Notes under the pieces: generated by a model | Database searches by the model: none | Seen by the model: the letters and a program-made list of their open reading frames with translations, nothing else | What the model was told of the DNA's origin: nothing | In this document: in pieces, positions 36,971 to 47,006 of the stretch | Layout of the letters: the number at the start of each line of letters is the position of its first letter | Position numbering within the stretch: position 1 is the stretch's first letter | Source: Gammaproteobacteria bacterium | Lineage (GTDB): Bacteria; Pseudomonadota; Gammaproteobacteria; Pseudomonadales; Porticoccaceae | Assembly: GCA_018069465.1 (NCBI GenBank) | Contig: JAGPUW010000018.1 | Coordinates: 88,505 to 152,504 of the forward strand | Reading direction: 5' to 3' | Length of the DNA: 64,000 nt | Translations under genes and position numbers: made by a program

Positions 36971-38118
36971 GGCTCGCCCCCCGCTGCTGTCGCCGCCTTA
37001 GTCGTATTAGTCGTCGTCGCGCTGGTCCGCTTGCCCCGCCAGCCGCTATCCCACAGCAACAAGCCCCCGGCAATCACTAAAAATACGCCGTGCACCCACC
37101 ACAGGCCGAGAGTCGCTGAAAGCTCACCATCTTCCAAAGCACCGCGAGCAGCGTTGAGCCCTACGAGATAAAAAATATAAAGCAGTACGGCGGGAAACAC
37201 TTTCACGAAGCGTCCCTGTCGGGGATTGGTGCGACTCAGTGGCACAGCCATGAGCGACACCACCAGCACGAGAATAGGTACAGAGTAGCGCCATTGCAGT
37301 GCGGCGACATGCTCGGGTCGATCTGACGCCCGCAGTTCAGCGGTCGACATAAGCTCTGCCTTTTCGCGATGGCGGCGCACATTATTGTTCTTTTCAAGGC
37401 GCTGGCCGTATTCCTCAAAGGCGGTAATCTGGAAATCTGCGCGCCCCGGTGTGCCTTCAATACGATAACCTTTCTTGAGCACCAGATAGCGCTCACCATT
37501 TCCCTCGGCGCGCTCAGGGCGGCCATTAGTCGCCAGCACCACCACCTGGCGCACACCACTGCTATCAACACTCGACTGGGATAAAAACACTTCATGCATA
37601 GTGCCATCGTCATCTATCGACTCGGTGTAAGTGACGCCACGACCGCCGCGCAGCGGGTAAAACTTACCGCCTTCAAGGGACTCAAATTCACCCCGGGACT
37701 TCTGCGCGCTGAGCAGGGCCTCGGCTTTGGCGAGCCCTCCGGGGCTGACGGAAAAACTCAACCAGGCCACAAGGCCCGCCACCAGCACGGCAACCGCCAT
37801 CGTATAGGCGATTAATTTACCGGGACTCATACCGCAGGCGTAGAGCACGGTCATTTCGCTGTCGACATAGAGCCGGCCATAGACCAGTAAAATACCGAGA
37901 AAAAAGGCCAGTGGTAAAATCAATTCCAGAAAACCGGGCAGACGATAGCCGATCACCGCAAAGAGGATATTCGCATCGAGCATGCCGGCGGCGGCCTCGG
38001 CGAGATACTTAACAAAGCGGCCACTGATGATCACCAGCATCAGCACTGCGCAAACGGCGGCGGTCGTACTCAATAAATCACGGGCGATGTAGCGAAAAAT
38101 AATCACAGAAAATGGCAC
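36967..38118 (-). CDS. lptF: LPS export permease LptF
   Basis: The 383-residue partner of LptG has the family start IIFRYIARDLLSTTAAVCAVLMLV, the coupling-helix segment VDSEMTVLYACGMSPGKLI and C-terminal spans, then a Thr/Ala-rich tail. It is divergent from pepA with a 125-base gap, the classic gammaproteobacterial arrangement. Confidence 0.94.
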   Translation of the reverse strand: MPFSVIIFRYIARDLLSTTAAVCAVLMLVIISGRFVKYLAEAAAGMLDANILFAVIGYRLPGFLELILPLAFFLGILLVYGRLYVDSEMTVLYACGMSPGKLIAYTMAVAVLVAGLVAWLSFSVSPGGLAKAEALLSAQKSRGEFESLEGGKFYPLRGGRGVTYTESIDDDGTMHEVFLSQSSVDSSGVRQVVVLATNGRPERAEGNGERYLVLKKGYRIEGTPGRADFQITAFEEYGQRLEKNNNVRRHREKAELMSTAELRASDRPEHVAALQWRYSVPILVLVVSLMAVPLSRTNPRQGRFVKVFPAVLLYIFYLVGLNAARGALEDGELSATLGLWWVHGVFLVIAGGLLLWDSGWRGKRTSATTTNTTKAATAAGGEP

Positions 38119-38243
38119 AACCTTGATGGCTTAACTGCTTAGTTTAAATACAATGTTTTGGGGCCCAGACGTTTGGTCTCCACTGGCCCATGGCATACAC
38201 TAGCGACCGACAATAATTATCCAGTATTTAACCGGGAGACACC

Positions 38244-39731
38244 ATGGAAATCGTCGCACGTTGCACCGACCCACTAACGCTGAAAAGCGATTGTCTAATT
38301 GTTGCCGTCCCCGCTGACAAAAAGCTCAGCGCGACAACAGCGGCCATCGACAAAGCCACCAATGGACTTATCAGCCGCAGGCTTGCGGGCAAGGATATTA
38401 GTGGCAAGTGCGCATCGACCTTAATGCTGCACGAACCCGAGGGCATTAATGCCCAACGCCTGCTGCTGGTGGGCACCGGCACGGGGGCAGTTTCAAGCCA
38501 GGATTTTTTAAAGATTGCCCGCAGCGTCGCCAAACAAACGAAAGGGGACGCCATCGCCTCTGTCGCGACAACCCTGGCAGAAGTCGAGGTCAGTGAACAG
38601 GACCCACGCTGGGCAGCCCAGCAACTGGCGCAGCAATTTGGCGAAGCCAGCTACGCCTTTAACGGCGGTGTGCCCCAGCCTGCCAGCAAACTCAAATTGA
38701 AAAAAGTCATCCTGCTTTGCAGTGATAAAAAAACGCAAAGCGCCGCGCAAGTGGGCCTCAGCTACGGTCAGTCGGTGGCCACCGGTGTTAATCAGGCCCG
38801 CTTACTGGGCGATTTAGCAGCCAATACCTGCACCCCCAGCTATCTGGCGAAATACAGCCGCTCCCTGGCTCGCAAGCAAGCCAAACTCAGCTGTCAGGTC
38901 TTGTCTGAAAAACAAATGGCCGATCTGGGCATGGGCTCGCTGTTGTCAGTGACCGCGGGTACCGAAGAGCCCGCCCACTTGATCACCCTCGATTACAAGG
39001 GCGGCAAAAAAGGCGCCAAACCCATCGTGCTCGTGGGTAAAGGCGTGACCTTTGACTCCGGCGGCATCAGCCTCAAGCCCGGTGGCAAAATGGATGAAAT
39101 GAAGTACGACATGTGCGGCGCCGCCAGTGTGCTCGGGGTGATGGAAGCACTCGCTACCGCGGCCCTGCCCATTAACGTGATCGGCGTGATACCCGCCGTC
39201 GAAAACATGCCCAGCGGCAAAGCCACCAAACCCGGTGATGTGGTGACCTCGATGTCGGGGCAAACCATTGAGGTGCTCAACACCGATGCCGAGGGCCGAC
39301 TGATTCTCTGCGACGCGCTGACTTACGTGGCGCGCTACAAACCCGATACGGTGATTGATATCGCCACCTTAACCGGCGCCTGCATTGTCGCCCTCGGCTC
39401 CCACGCCTCTGGCCTGTACAGCAACGACGACGCACTGGCGAAAGACCTGCTCGATGCCGGCCAAAACTCGGGCGATCGCGCCTGGCAAATGCCCCTCTGG
39501 GATGAGTACAACCAGCAGCTAAAGACTAACTTTGCCGACATGGGCAACATCGGCGGTGCCGGTGGTGGCAGTATTACCGCTGCCTGCTTTCTCTCGCGCT
39601 TTACCAAAGACTACCGCTGGGCCCACCTCGACATCGCCGGCACAGCCTGGTTATCCGCTGGCCCCAAAGGGGCAACGGGGCGTCCGGTGCCTTTATTAAT
39701 GGAGTATTTACGCAATCGTGCCGCAACATAA
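38244..39731 (+). CDS. pepA: leucyl aminopeptidase PepA
   Basis: This 495-residue M17 two-zinc aminopeptidase keeps GKGVTFDSGGISLKPGGKMDEMKYDM and the signature NTDAEGRLILCDAL with metal-binding Asp and Glu. PepA also acts as a DNA-binding architectural protein in some gammaproteobacteria. Confidence 0.96.
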   Translation: MEIVARCTDPLTLKSDCLIVAVPADKKLSATTAAIDKATNGLISRRLAGKDISGKCASTLMLHEPEGINAQRLLLVGTGTGAVSSQDFLKIARSVAKQTKGDAIASVATTLAEVEVSEQDPRWAAQQLAQQFGEASYAFNGGVPQPASKLKLKKVILLCSDKKTQSAAQVGLSYGQSVATGVNQARLLGDLAANTCTPSYLAKYSRSLARKQAKLSCQVLSEKQMADLGMGSLLSVTAGTEEPAHLITLDYKGGKKGAKPIVLVGKGVTFDSGGISLKPGGKMDEMKYDMCGAASVLGVMEALATAALPINVIGVIPAVENMPSGKATKPGDVVTSMSGQTIEVLNTDAEGRLILCDALTYVARYKPDTVIDIATLTGACIVALGSHASGLYSNDDALAKDLLDAGQNSGDRAWQMPLWDEYNQQLKTNFADMGNIGGAGGGSITAACFLSRFTKDYRWAHLDIAGTAWLSAGPKGATGRPVPLLMEYLRNRAAT

Positions 39732-39757
39732 CCGGCGCTCAGCGCTAACAATGATGG

Positions 39758-39801
39758 CCTCTCGACTATGACCTTTCCATAATGACCTCTCAACTATGAC
39801 C
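39758..39801. repeat. 28-bp period duplication including the holC start codon
   Basis: CCTCTCGACTATGACC (39758-39773) recurs as CCTCTCAACTATGACC (39786-39801). The second copy contains the holC ATG; the first contains an ATG opening a four-codon frame (ATG ACC TTT CCA TAA). Confidence 0.75.
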
Positions 39802-40251
39802 AAGGTACACTTCCACCAATTGCAGGGTGCCCGCGAAGACACCATCGCCCGCGCCCTGCAACTGGTTTGCGAACTGGCCAACGAAGCCGGTAAAAAACAG
39901 CACAGCGTACTTATCTACTGCCCCGATGCAGAGCTGGCAAGCAGCCTTGAACAAGACCTGTGGCAGCATATTCCCAGTAGTTTTCTCGCCCACAGCAGCG
40001 CGCTCGACGACCACGCGCCGATCTATATTTGCCGTGGTGAAGAACCCGGTGACTACCACGACATGATGATTAATCTCGATAGCGACACGCCCAGCTGGTT
40101 TAGTCGTTTCGAACACCTGGCCGAACTGATCTACGGCGATGAAGCGCTGATTCAAAGCAAGCGTGAGCGCTTTGCTCACTACAAACACCTCGGCTACCCC
40201 TTGAGCTTTAGCAAGGTGGAAAGCCCCCCTGCCAACACGATGCCTTTATAG
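39796..40251 (+). CDS. holC: DNA polymerase III chi subunit HolC
   Basis: The 151-residue chi subunit links the clamp loader to SSB. It has the family's opening (VHFHQLQGAREDTIARALQLVCELANEAGKK), CPDAELASSLEQDLW and YICRGEEPGDYHDMMINL. It lies between pepA and valS, as in most gammaproteobacteria. Confidence 0.92.
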   Translation: MTKVHFHQLQGAREDTIARALQLVCELANEAGKKQHSVLIYCPDAELASSLEQDLWQHIPSSFLAHSSALDDHAPIYICRGEEPGDYHDMMINLDSDTPSWFSRFEHLAELIYGDEALIQSKRERFAHYKHLGYPLSFSKVESPPANTMPL

Positions 40252-40343
40252 CTTTCGTCTATAGAGTAAGTTTGACTCGACCCGTATAATTCCCAGCCCT
40301 TAAAGCCCCACCCTTCAATCACATTCAGGTACTTACTCGCATC

Positions 40344-43112
40344 ATGGAAAAAACCTACCAGCCCCAAGCCATCGAAAGTCACTGGTACAAAATCTGGGAA
40401 GAGAGCGGACACTTTAAGCCCTCCGGTAGCGGCGATCCCTTTTGCATCATGATTCCCCCGCCCAATGTCACCGGCAACCTGCACATGGGCCACGGTTTTC
40501 AGGAAGCGATAATGGATGGCCTGGTGCGCTTTCACCGCATGAAGGGCGACAACACCCTGTGGCAAGTGGGCACCGACCACGCCGGCATCGCCACGCAAAT
40601 GGTAGTAGAGCGCCAACTTGAGGCCGACGGCATTAGTCGCCACGACCTCGGGCGCGACAAATTTATCGACAAAGTCTGGCAGTGGAAGGAAGAGTCCGGC
40701 GGTAATATTACCCAGCAATTGCGCCGCCTCGGCGCCTCGCCCGACTGGTCCCGCGAACGCTTCACCATGGACGATGGCTTCTACGAATCGGTACAGGAAG
40801 CCTTTATTCGTCTCTACGACGACGGCTTAATTTATCGCGGCCAGCGTTTGGTGAACTGGGACCCCAAGCTGCACACCGCTATTTCGGATCTCGAAGTGAT
40901 TTCCGAAGAAGAACAGGGCCACCTGTGGCACTTTCGCTATCCACTGAGTGATGGCTCGGGCCACATGATCGTCGCCACCACCCGCCCCGAAACCATGCTC
41001 GGCGATACCGCTGTCGCTGTTCATCCCGATGATGAGCGCTACCAGGCGTATATCGGCAAAACCATTACCCTGCCCTTAAGTGGCCGCGAAATCCCCATTA
41101 TTGCCGACGACTATGTCGACATGGCCTTTGGCTCGGGTTGTGTAAAAATCACCCCCGCCCACGATTTTAATGACTACGATATTGGCCAGCGACACCAGCT
41201 GGCGATGATTAACATCTTCGACCGCAACGCCAACCTCAACAACAATGTGCCCGAAAAATATCAGGGCATGGATCGCTTTGACGCGCGCAAGGCCGTGGTT
41301 GCCGACCTCGATGCACTGGGTCTGCTTGAGAAAATTGACGCCCACACCTTAAAAACCCCGCGGGGTGATCGCTCCGGCGTGGTTATCGAACCCTGGCTCA
41401 CCGACCAGTGGTACGTTAGCGCCAAGCCACTAGCGGAAAAAGCCATTCACGCGGTCGAGCAGCAAGACATTCAGTTCGTGCCCAAGCAATACGAAAACAT
41501 GTACTTTTCATGGATGCGCGACATTCAAGACTGGTGCATTAGCCGCCAGTTGTGGTGGGGCCACCGCATTCCCGCCTGGTATGACGAGGCCGGCAATATT
41601 TATGTTGGGCGCTCAGAAGCCGATGTACGCAGCAAGCACCAGCTCGACGACAGCATCGCCCTGCGTCAGGACGACGATGTACTCGACACCTGGTTTTCCT
41701 CCGGGCTGTGGACCTTCGCCACGCTGGGCTGGCCACAAAATACCGACGAACTAAAAACCTTCCACGGCACCGATGTTCTCGTCACCGGCTTCGACATTAT
41801 CTTCTTCTGGGTGGCGCGCATGATTATGCTCACCCTCTATTTCATGGACGAAGTACCTTTTAAAACAGTTTACGTCCATGGCCTGGTGCGCGATGGCCAA
41901 GGGCAAAAAATGTCCAAGTCAAAGGGCAATGTCATCGATCCCATCGACCTGATCGACGGCATTGAATTAGAGCCGCTGGTGACCAAACGCACCACCGGCA
42001 TGATGCAGCCGCAAATGCGTGAAAAAATTGCCAAGCAAACCCGCAAAGAATTCCCCGATGGGCTCTCCGCCTTCGGCACCGATGCCCTGCGCTACACCTA
42101 TTATTCACTGGCATCGACCGGGCGCGATATTAAATTCGACGTCGGCCGTATCGAAGGCTTCCGCAACTTTTGCAACAAAATATGGAACGCCACCCGCTAC
42201 GTGCTGATGAACACCGAAGAGCACGATTGCGGACAGGATGGCAGTGAGGACTACGAGCTCTCCATCGCCGATCGCTGGATTACCAGCCGCCTGCAAGATG
42301 CCGAGCAAGCGGTTATTGACGGTATTGAAAGCTACCGTTTCGACCTCGCCTCACAGGCACTTTACGACTTTGTCTGGTCCGAGTACTGCGACTGGTATCT
42401 GGAATTATCCAAGCCTATTTTGTGGGACGACAATGCCAGTGACGCCCTGAAGAAAGGCACCCGCCGCACCTTAATTCGCGTGCTCGAAAGTATTATGCGT
42501 CTGGCTCACCCGATGATGCCCTTCATCACTGAAGAAGTGTGGCAAAAAATCCACACCCTGGCCGGTAAAGAGGGTGAAACTATCATGCTTCAGCCCTTCC
42601 CCATTCCCGACGACAGCCAGCGCGATACCACTGCCGCCGCCGATATTGAGTGGATCAAGCAAATCATTATGGGGGTGCGTAATATTCGCGGCGAAATTAA
42701 TATTTCGCCCGGCAAACTGCTGCCGCTACTCTTTCAAAATGGTGGCCCCGAAGACCAGCGCCGCCTCGACGAAAACGCGCAGTACCTCACCAAACTGGCC
42801 AACCTCGAATCCGTGCAGTGGCTCGACGCCGATGCAACTGCACCACCCTCGGCAACAGCTCTGGTTGGCGACATGGAGATTTTTGTGCCCATGGCTGGCG
42901 TTATCGACAAAGCAGCCGAGCTGGCTCGACTCGATAAAGAAATCGGTAAGCTCACCAAAGAACTTGGCCGCCTACGGGGCAAGCTGTCAAATCAGAAATT
43001 TGTCGCCAATGCCCCCGATGATGTCGTCGCCAAAGAGCGACAAAAACTGCGCGAGGCAGAAAGCGCATTAACGCGACTGGAAGAACAAAAGGCGAAAATT
43101 AAGGCCTTGTAA
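40344..43112 (+). CDS. valS: valyl-tRNA synthetase
   Basis: This 922-residue class I synthetase has the HIGH-type motif [12 protein letters not shown], the editing (CP1) domain with [17 protein letters not shown], the KMSKS motif in [13 protein letters not shown], an anticodon-binding domain and a C-terminal coiled coil ([20 protein letters not shown]). Confidence 0.98.
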   Translation: MEKTYQPQAIESHWYKIWEESGHFKPSGSGDPFCIMIPPPNVTGNLHMGHGFQEAIMDGLVRFHRMKGDNTLWQVGTDHAGIATQMVVERQLEADGISRHDLGRDKFIDKVWQWKEESGGNITQQLRRLGASPDWSRERFTMDDGFYESVQEAFIRLYDDGLIYRGQRLVNWDPKLHTAISDLEVISEEEQGHLWHFRYPLSDGSGHMIVATTRPETMLGDTAVAVHPDDERYQAYIGKTITLPLSGREIPIIADDYVDMAFGSGCVKITPAHDFNDYDIGQRHQLAMINIFDRNANLNNNVPEKYQGMDRFDARKAVVADLDALGLLEKIDAHTLKTPRGDRSGVVIEPWLTDQWYVSAKPLAEKAIHAVEQQDIQFVPKQYENMYFSWMRDIQDWCISRQLWWGHRIPAWYDEAGNIYVGRSEADVRSKHQLDDSIALRQDDDVLDTWFSSGLWTFATLGWPQNTDELKTFHGTDVLVTGFDIIFFWVARMIMLTLYFMDEVPFKTVYVHGLVRDGQGQKMSKSKGNVIDPIDLIDGIELEPLVTKRTTGMMQPQMREKIAKQTRKEFPDGLSAFGTDALRYTYYSLASTGRDIKFDVGRIEGFRNFCNKIWNATRYVLMNTEEHDCGQDGSEDYELSIADRWITSRLQDAEQAVIDGIESYRFDLASQALYDFVWSEYCDWYLELSKPILWDDNASDALKKGTRRTLIRVLESIMRLAHPMMPFITEEVWQKIHTLAGKEGETIMLQPFPIPDDSQRDTTAAADIEWIKQIIMGVRNIRGEINISPGKLLPLLFQNGGPEDQRRLDENAQYLTKLANLESVQWLDADATAPPSATALVGDMEIFVPMAGVIDKAAELARLDKEIGKLTKELGRLRGKLSNQKFVANAPDDVVAKERQKLREAESALTRLEEQKAKIKAL

Positions 43113-43117
43113 CAATC

Positions 43118-43156
43118 TTATAGCGAGAGGCGACTCACCATCGCCTCTCGCTATAA
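43118..43156 (+). terminator. 16-bp hairpin after valS
   Basis: TTATAGCGAGAGGCGA (43118-43133) pairs perfectly with TCGCCTCTCGCTATAA (43141-43156) around a seven-base loop, six bases after the valS stop. There is no T-run, so it may be Rho-assisted or an mRNA-stabilising end. Confidence 0.65.
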
Positions 43157-43258
43157 AGACCACTGACAGAGATTATGCGTCAAACAAAAACCTGGATTCA
43201 AATATGAGGTGAATAAGCAGAGTTTTAGTTACCGTCTCGAGTTTGAAGCAGCGGCGAA

Positions 43259-46200
43259 TCATTCCATAATACCCAGCAAATCGCCAAGCTCCTGCGATGT
43301 AATTGCAGTGGCTTTTATGTCACTATTTCCAGAATAAACCGCATCGGCTAGAGCTTGTTTTCTCTGCTGCATCTCAATAATCTTTTCCTCCACCGTACCT
43401 TCAGTTACCAGCTTATAAACAAAGACTGCTTTCTTTTGACCTATACGATGGGCTCTATCAGTGGCTTGCCTTTCAGCCGCAGGGTTCCACCAGGGGTCAT
43501 AGTGAATCACCGTGTCGGCTGCAGTAAGATTAAGACCGACACCCCCAGCTTTTAAGCTGATTAAAAAAACCGCGTTATCGCCGTTCTGAAAACTATCTAT
43601 CGCCTCATCTCTTTTCCGAGTCTGCCCCGTCAATTTACTGTAAGTAATACCGCGCTCCTTTAACTCAATCTCGATGAGTGAAAGCATTTTGGTGAATTGA
43701 GAAAACAACAACACTTTACGCCCCTCCTCAAGCATTTCTGGCAGCATTTCCATCAGCAGGGTTAACTTAGCACTTTGGGTGACTTTTCTAGCCTGTGGCA
43801 GCGAGACTATTCTAGGATCACAGCAGGTTTGACGTAGTTTTAGCAGCGCGTCAAGTATCATAATTTGACTGCGTGCCAGGCCTTTTTTAGCAATCTCCTT
43901 GCGTACTTTTTCATCCATCGCAAGGCGTACACTTTCATAGAGATCTCGTTGCTTACCCTGCAAGGTAACCGTGGAAATAATTTCGGTTTTTTCCGGTAGT
44001 TCTGCCAATACATCCTGCTTACTGCGCCGCAATAAGAAAGGCCTAACACGCTGGTTTAATTGTTTTTGCCGATGCTCATCGGCCTCATTCTCTATGGGCT
44101 TGCGGAAGAGACGATTAAAGCGCTTTAGATCACCTAAAAACCCGGGCATTAAAAAATGATAAATAGACCAGAGCTCACCCAGATGATTTTCCATTGGCGT
44201 GCCGGTTAAAGCCAGGCGATGTCTTGCTTTAAACCGACAGCATATTTGAGCAGCCTGGGATTTCGGGTTTTTAATGTACTGGGCCTCATCCAATACCACA
44301 TAGTGAAACTGTTCACGCAACAAAACATCCTGATCGCGATGCAACAAAGGGTAAGTCGTAAGAATAATGTCATGGCTATGAATACTATCGAACAGAGCCT
44401 GTCGTTCAGGGCCGTGCAGTAGTAGTACCGTCAACTCGGTGGCGAAACGCTGGATTTCTCGCCGCCAATTTCCCATCAAACTGGTAGGCGCGACAATAAG
44501 CGTGGGCTGTTGCATGCGGCCGTGCTGTTTTTCAAGAAGTAAATGCGCCAGGGTCTGCACCGTTTTACCGAGACCCATATCATCGGCAAGAATGCCATTA
44601 AATTGAAATTCGCGTAGAAATTGCAGCCAGTTCAAACCTTGTTGCTGATAGGCACGCAGCTCGGCATTAAAGTTAGCGGGCATATCAACAGCCTGGATAC
44701 CCTCGAAGTTACGCAGCCGTTCGTTTAAGCGCTGTAGCTCATCTGCGCCATGCCACGTTAAGGAGGGGTCGTTCAATAAATCATTTAATTGCACACTGTG
44801 AAGGGGCAGCTGTAGTTTGCCATCTTCATCAAGAGCTTGATGGTCGTATAGCTCTACTAAGGTTTCGAAAATAGGCTGTAAACGTTCACTCGGTAATTTT
44901 ATCCAACAGTGTTCATCAGCCAAAACCAGTACAAAGGGCTCCTCCTGTAAATAGTCACGCAATTGTTGCGGCGTTTGTAACGTGGTCAATAGCTGCACAA
45001 GAATAGGTAGCAGGTTGATTTGTTGGCCGTTGAACTCTATGCCCAGGCTTAATGAAAACCATTTCGCACCAGCATCTTCTACTTCGGCATGCCAATGCTC
45101 AGCCTCAATAAAACTGAGTGCGAAGTTGTCATCGGTGATAATTTCCCAGCCTTGTTCCTGTAAGCGTGGAAATTCCGTTTCGAGAAGCTCGTACCAACTT
45201 GCAGCGGACTCCATCATAGTGCTTGCTGCGGGGAGCCAGATAAGCGTTGGCAAGCTTAGGCTCTTTGCAGCTAACTTGAACTCATGCAATTGGCCAAAAC
45301 CTCTATCGAGCACCATGCCTATATTTGCCATCGTTTCAATAGCCGTGAATTCTGCGTTTCTATCACGTTCGACCCGGTAGACGGTATTGCCATCACTCCA
45401 ACTACTGTGTTCCTCCATACAGAAATCGGTCAGGCATATAGCGCCTTCCGCCGAACGGTAATGAAAGCCTAGCTGAGCACAGTGATACCGCTGCCCTTGC
45501 GTATCTTCATGTTGATGCTCTCGACTGTGTAAGCGCAGCTGAAATTGCGGCACCACACCGCTAATATTCACTTCCTTAATCTCCAGCTCAACAGGTGCTG
45601 GCCATTGATACTCAGGCATATCAATGAGTAAACGCCGACTCACCGCTTCAAGTTTGCTCTTTGGAATTAGCGGGGCAGCGACAAGCTTAGCCACTTGCTC
45701 TGGCGATAAAGCGCCTGACGTCAAATGCCCTGCGGTGCAGTGAGCGGTGTCGAAATACCAAAGTTTGGCCACACGACCGATTGCTGTAATTTTAGGCTCG
45801 ACCTGATAGGCAATCTGCTTACCGCCCCTTGCCTTCTTCCAGTTAAAGCTCAGCTCGCGAGGCTCATCAAGGCTCAGCACACCACTGTCTTTATCTAACC
45901 AGTAACAGCGACCACTGAGTAGCATTTTATGTAAAGCCAGCTCACCCAAATCACCACAAACCTCAGAGGGGCCTTCGTACTGTTGATAATTGTAATAAGA
46001 AAAACCCTTGATACCGGGCTGCTCAACCAATAGTCGAGCGATCTCTTTATCATCAGGTGACAGAAATTGCACCTGGCGAGTGTCGGAAATACTGTCCAGG
46101 GAATAGCTCTGCGCCTTACCAAAACCGCCATTCTTCAATAAGCGCACTTTTTGTGGTAACACATAAAGCGCTAAACCGGCGTCGGTATCTGGCTGAAGAA

Positions 46201-46594
46201 TATACAAAAGGCAGTACGTGGAGGGGGTTTTCTGCCTAACGGGCACTGGTGCGTGGGTAAGCTCAATTAGCCCATCTAGCCATTGCTCAACAGAGTCCAA
46301 CGGTGGCTTTTGTTGATTGAGCAGGTTTTTCTCAATGACCAAAAACAGTGCCGCGGCAACATGCTTACAGTTTATCGCGACAGGGCAGGAGCAATGACCG
46401 CGAAAAAACCCATCCTCCTTATCAACAGTAATCGTTTGCCGGTAAGCGAGGCTACCGCGCACTTGTGAGTCAATAAACCAGCTAGTGGCATCCTGCTCTA
46501 CCTCTACACCAAGTACGTGATGGTCTTTATAGTAGTTTTCACCTCTCTGGCAACTGGCTCTACCGCATATTTCTCTTATCAGATTATGATTCAA
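43259..46594 (-). CDS. SWIM zinc-finger SNF2-family helicase/ATPase
   Basis: The protein has 1111 residues. An N-terminal SWIM zinc finger (CSCPVAINCKHVAAALF, about residues 70-86) precedes a bacterial SNF2 N-terminal region. The ATPase has LADDMGLGKTVQTLAHL (Walker A, about 670), VVLDEAQYIKNP (about 770), LTGTPMENHLGELWSI, and the second lobe LISLKAGGVGLNLTAADTVIHYDPWWNPA with AHRIGQ. It should be a double-stranded DNA translocase or remodeller. By eye the gene is more AT-rich than its neighbours, and it lies next to a likely gene remnant, which suggests acquisition. It is related to RapA only distantly. Confidence 0.9.
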   Translation of the reverse strand: MNHNLIREICGRASCQRGENYYKDHHVLGVEVEQDATSWFIDSQVRGSLAYRQTITVDKEDGFFRGHCSCPVAINCKHVAAALFLVIEKNLLNQQKPPLDSVEQWLDGLIELTHAPVPVRQKTPSTYCLLYILQPDTDAGLALYVLPQKVRLLKNGGFGKAQSYSLDSISDTRQVQFLSPDDKEIARLLVEQPGIKGFSYYNYQQYEGPSEVCGDLGELALHKMLLSGRCYWLDKDSGVLSLDEPRELSFNWKKARGGKQIAYQVEPKITAIGRVAKLWYFDTAHCTAGHLTSGALSPEQVAKLVAAPLIPKSKLEAVSRRLLIDMPEYQWPAPVELEIKEVNISGVVPQFQLRLHSREHQHEDTQGQRYHCAQLGFHYRSAEGAICLTDFCMEEHSSWSDGNTVYRVERDRNAEFTAIETMANIGMVLDRGFGQLHEFKLAAKSLSLPTLIWLPAASTMMESAASWYELLETEFPRLQEQGWEIITDDNFALSFIEAEHWHAEVEDAGAKWFSLSLGIEFNGQQINLLPILVQLLTTLQTPQQLRDYLQEEPFVLVLADEHCWIKLPSERLQPIFETLVELYDHQALDEDGKLQLPLHSVQLNDLLNDPSLTWHGADELQRLNERLRNFEGIQAVDMPANFNAELRAYQQQGLNWLQFLREFQFNGILADDMGLGKTVQTLAHLLLEKQHGRMQQPTLIVAPTSLMGNWRREIQRFATELTVLLLHGPERQALFDSIHSHDIILTTYPLLHRDQDVLLREQFHYVVLDEAQYIKNPKSQAAQICCRFKARHRLALTGTPMENHLGELWSIYHFLMPGFLGDLKRFNRLFRKPIENEADEHRQKQLNQRVRPFLLRRSKQDVLAELPEKTEIISTVTLQGKQRDLYESVRLAMDEKVRKEIAKKGLARSQIMILDALLKLRQTCCDPRIVSLPQARKVTQSAKLTLLMEMLPEMLEEGRKVLLFSQFTKMLSLIEIELKERGITYSKLTGQTRKRDEAIDSFQNGDNAVFLISLKAGGVGLNLTAADTVIHYDPWWNPAAERQATDRAHRIGQKKAVFVYKLVTEGTVEEKIIEMQQRKQALADAVYSGNSDIKATAITSQELGDLLGIME

Positions 46595-46690
46595 TGTGTG
46601 TTGCTGCCCTTAATGCCGACCGGATGGCATGCTTGTCGATGATGAAACCTTAGGTTTACCCGGGGAACACCACCTGCTGTTTTCACAGCA

Positions 46691-46870
46691 ATGGTATCAA
46701 GCCATTTAGCAGGCTTGTCTCTGTACAGGTTCAGTGCACCAACAGCCCAGGTTTTGGCGCGCTTAGCAGAGCACAGTAATTATGTCAGAAAGGGCGACCC
46801 TAAAGACCCTAAAGTACCCATCACACCTGTGCAGGTAATACGCTATTACCACAAACCAGTAGCGCCTTAA
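46691..46870 (+). pseudogene. possible C-terminal remnant of an unrecognised protein
   Basis: A 59-codon frame (ATG at 46691, TAA at 46868-46870) reads plausibly as the end of a protein: TAQVLARLAEHSNYVRKGD, then PKDPKVPITPVQVIRYYHKP. No ribosome site precedes the ATG, and the frame is open about 20 codons further upstream without a better start. I recognise no family. The rest of the 412-base stretch 46595-47006 holds nothing else I can name, except TGCCGACCGG (46614), which also occurs near the right-edge transposase (63779). Confidence 0.35.
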
Positions 46871-47006
46871 TAACTTTCAACTAATTCTTTAAAGCGAGCA
46901 TCTCGCAGAAGTTCACACTTATCATGACCCAGCCTTTCTTCGGCCCACCCTTCCCTGCTAGCCTTAGCAACATTAAACCCCCTCTTTAATGGAAGGCCTC
47001 CCAGCC

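Noticed and set aside
40285..40290. TATAAT before valS as a promoter
   Set aside because: No acceptable -35 hexamer lies at 16-18 bases; TTGACT is only seven bases upstream.
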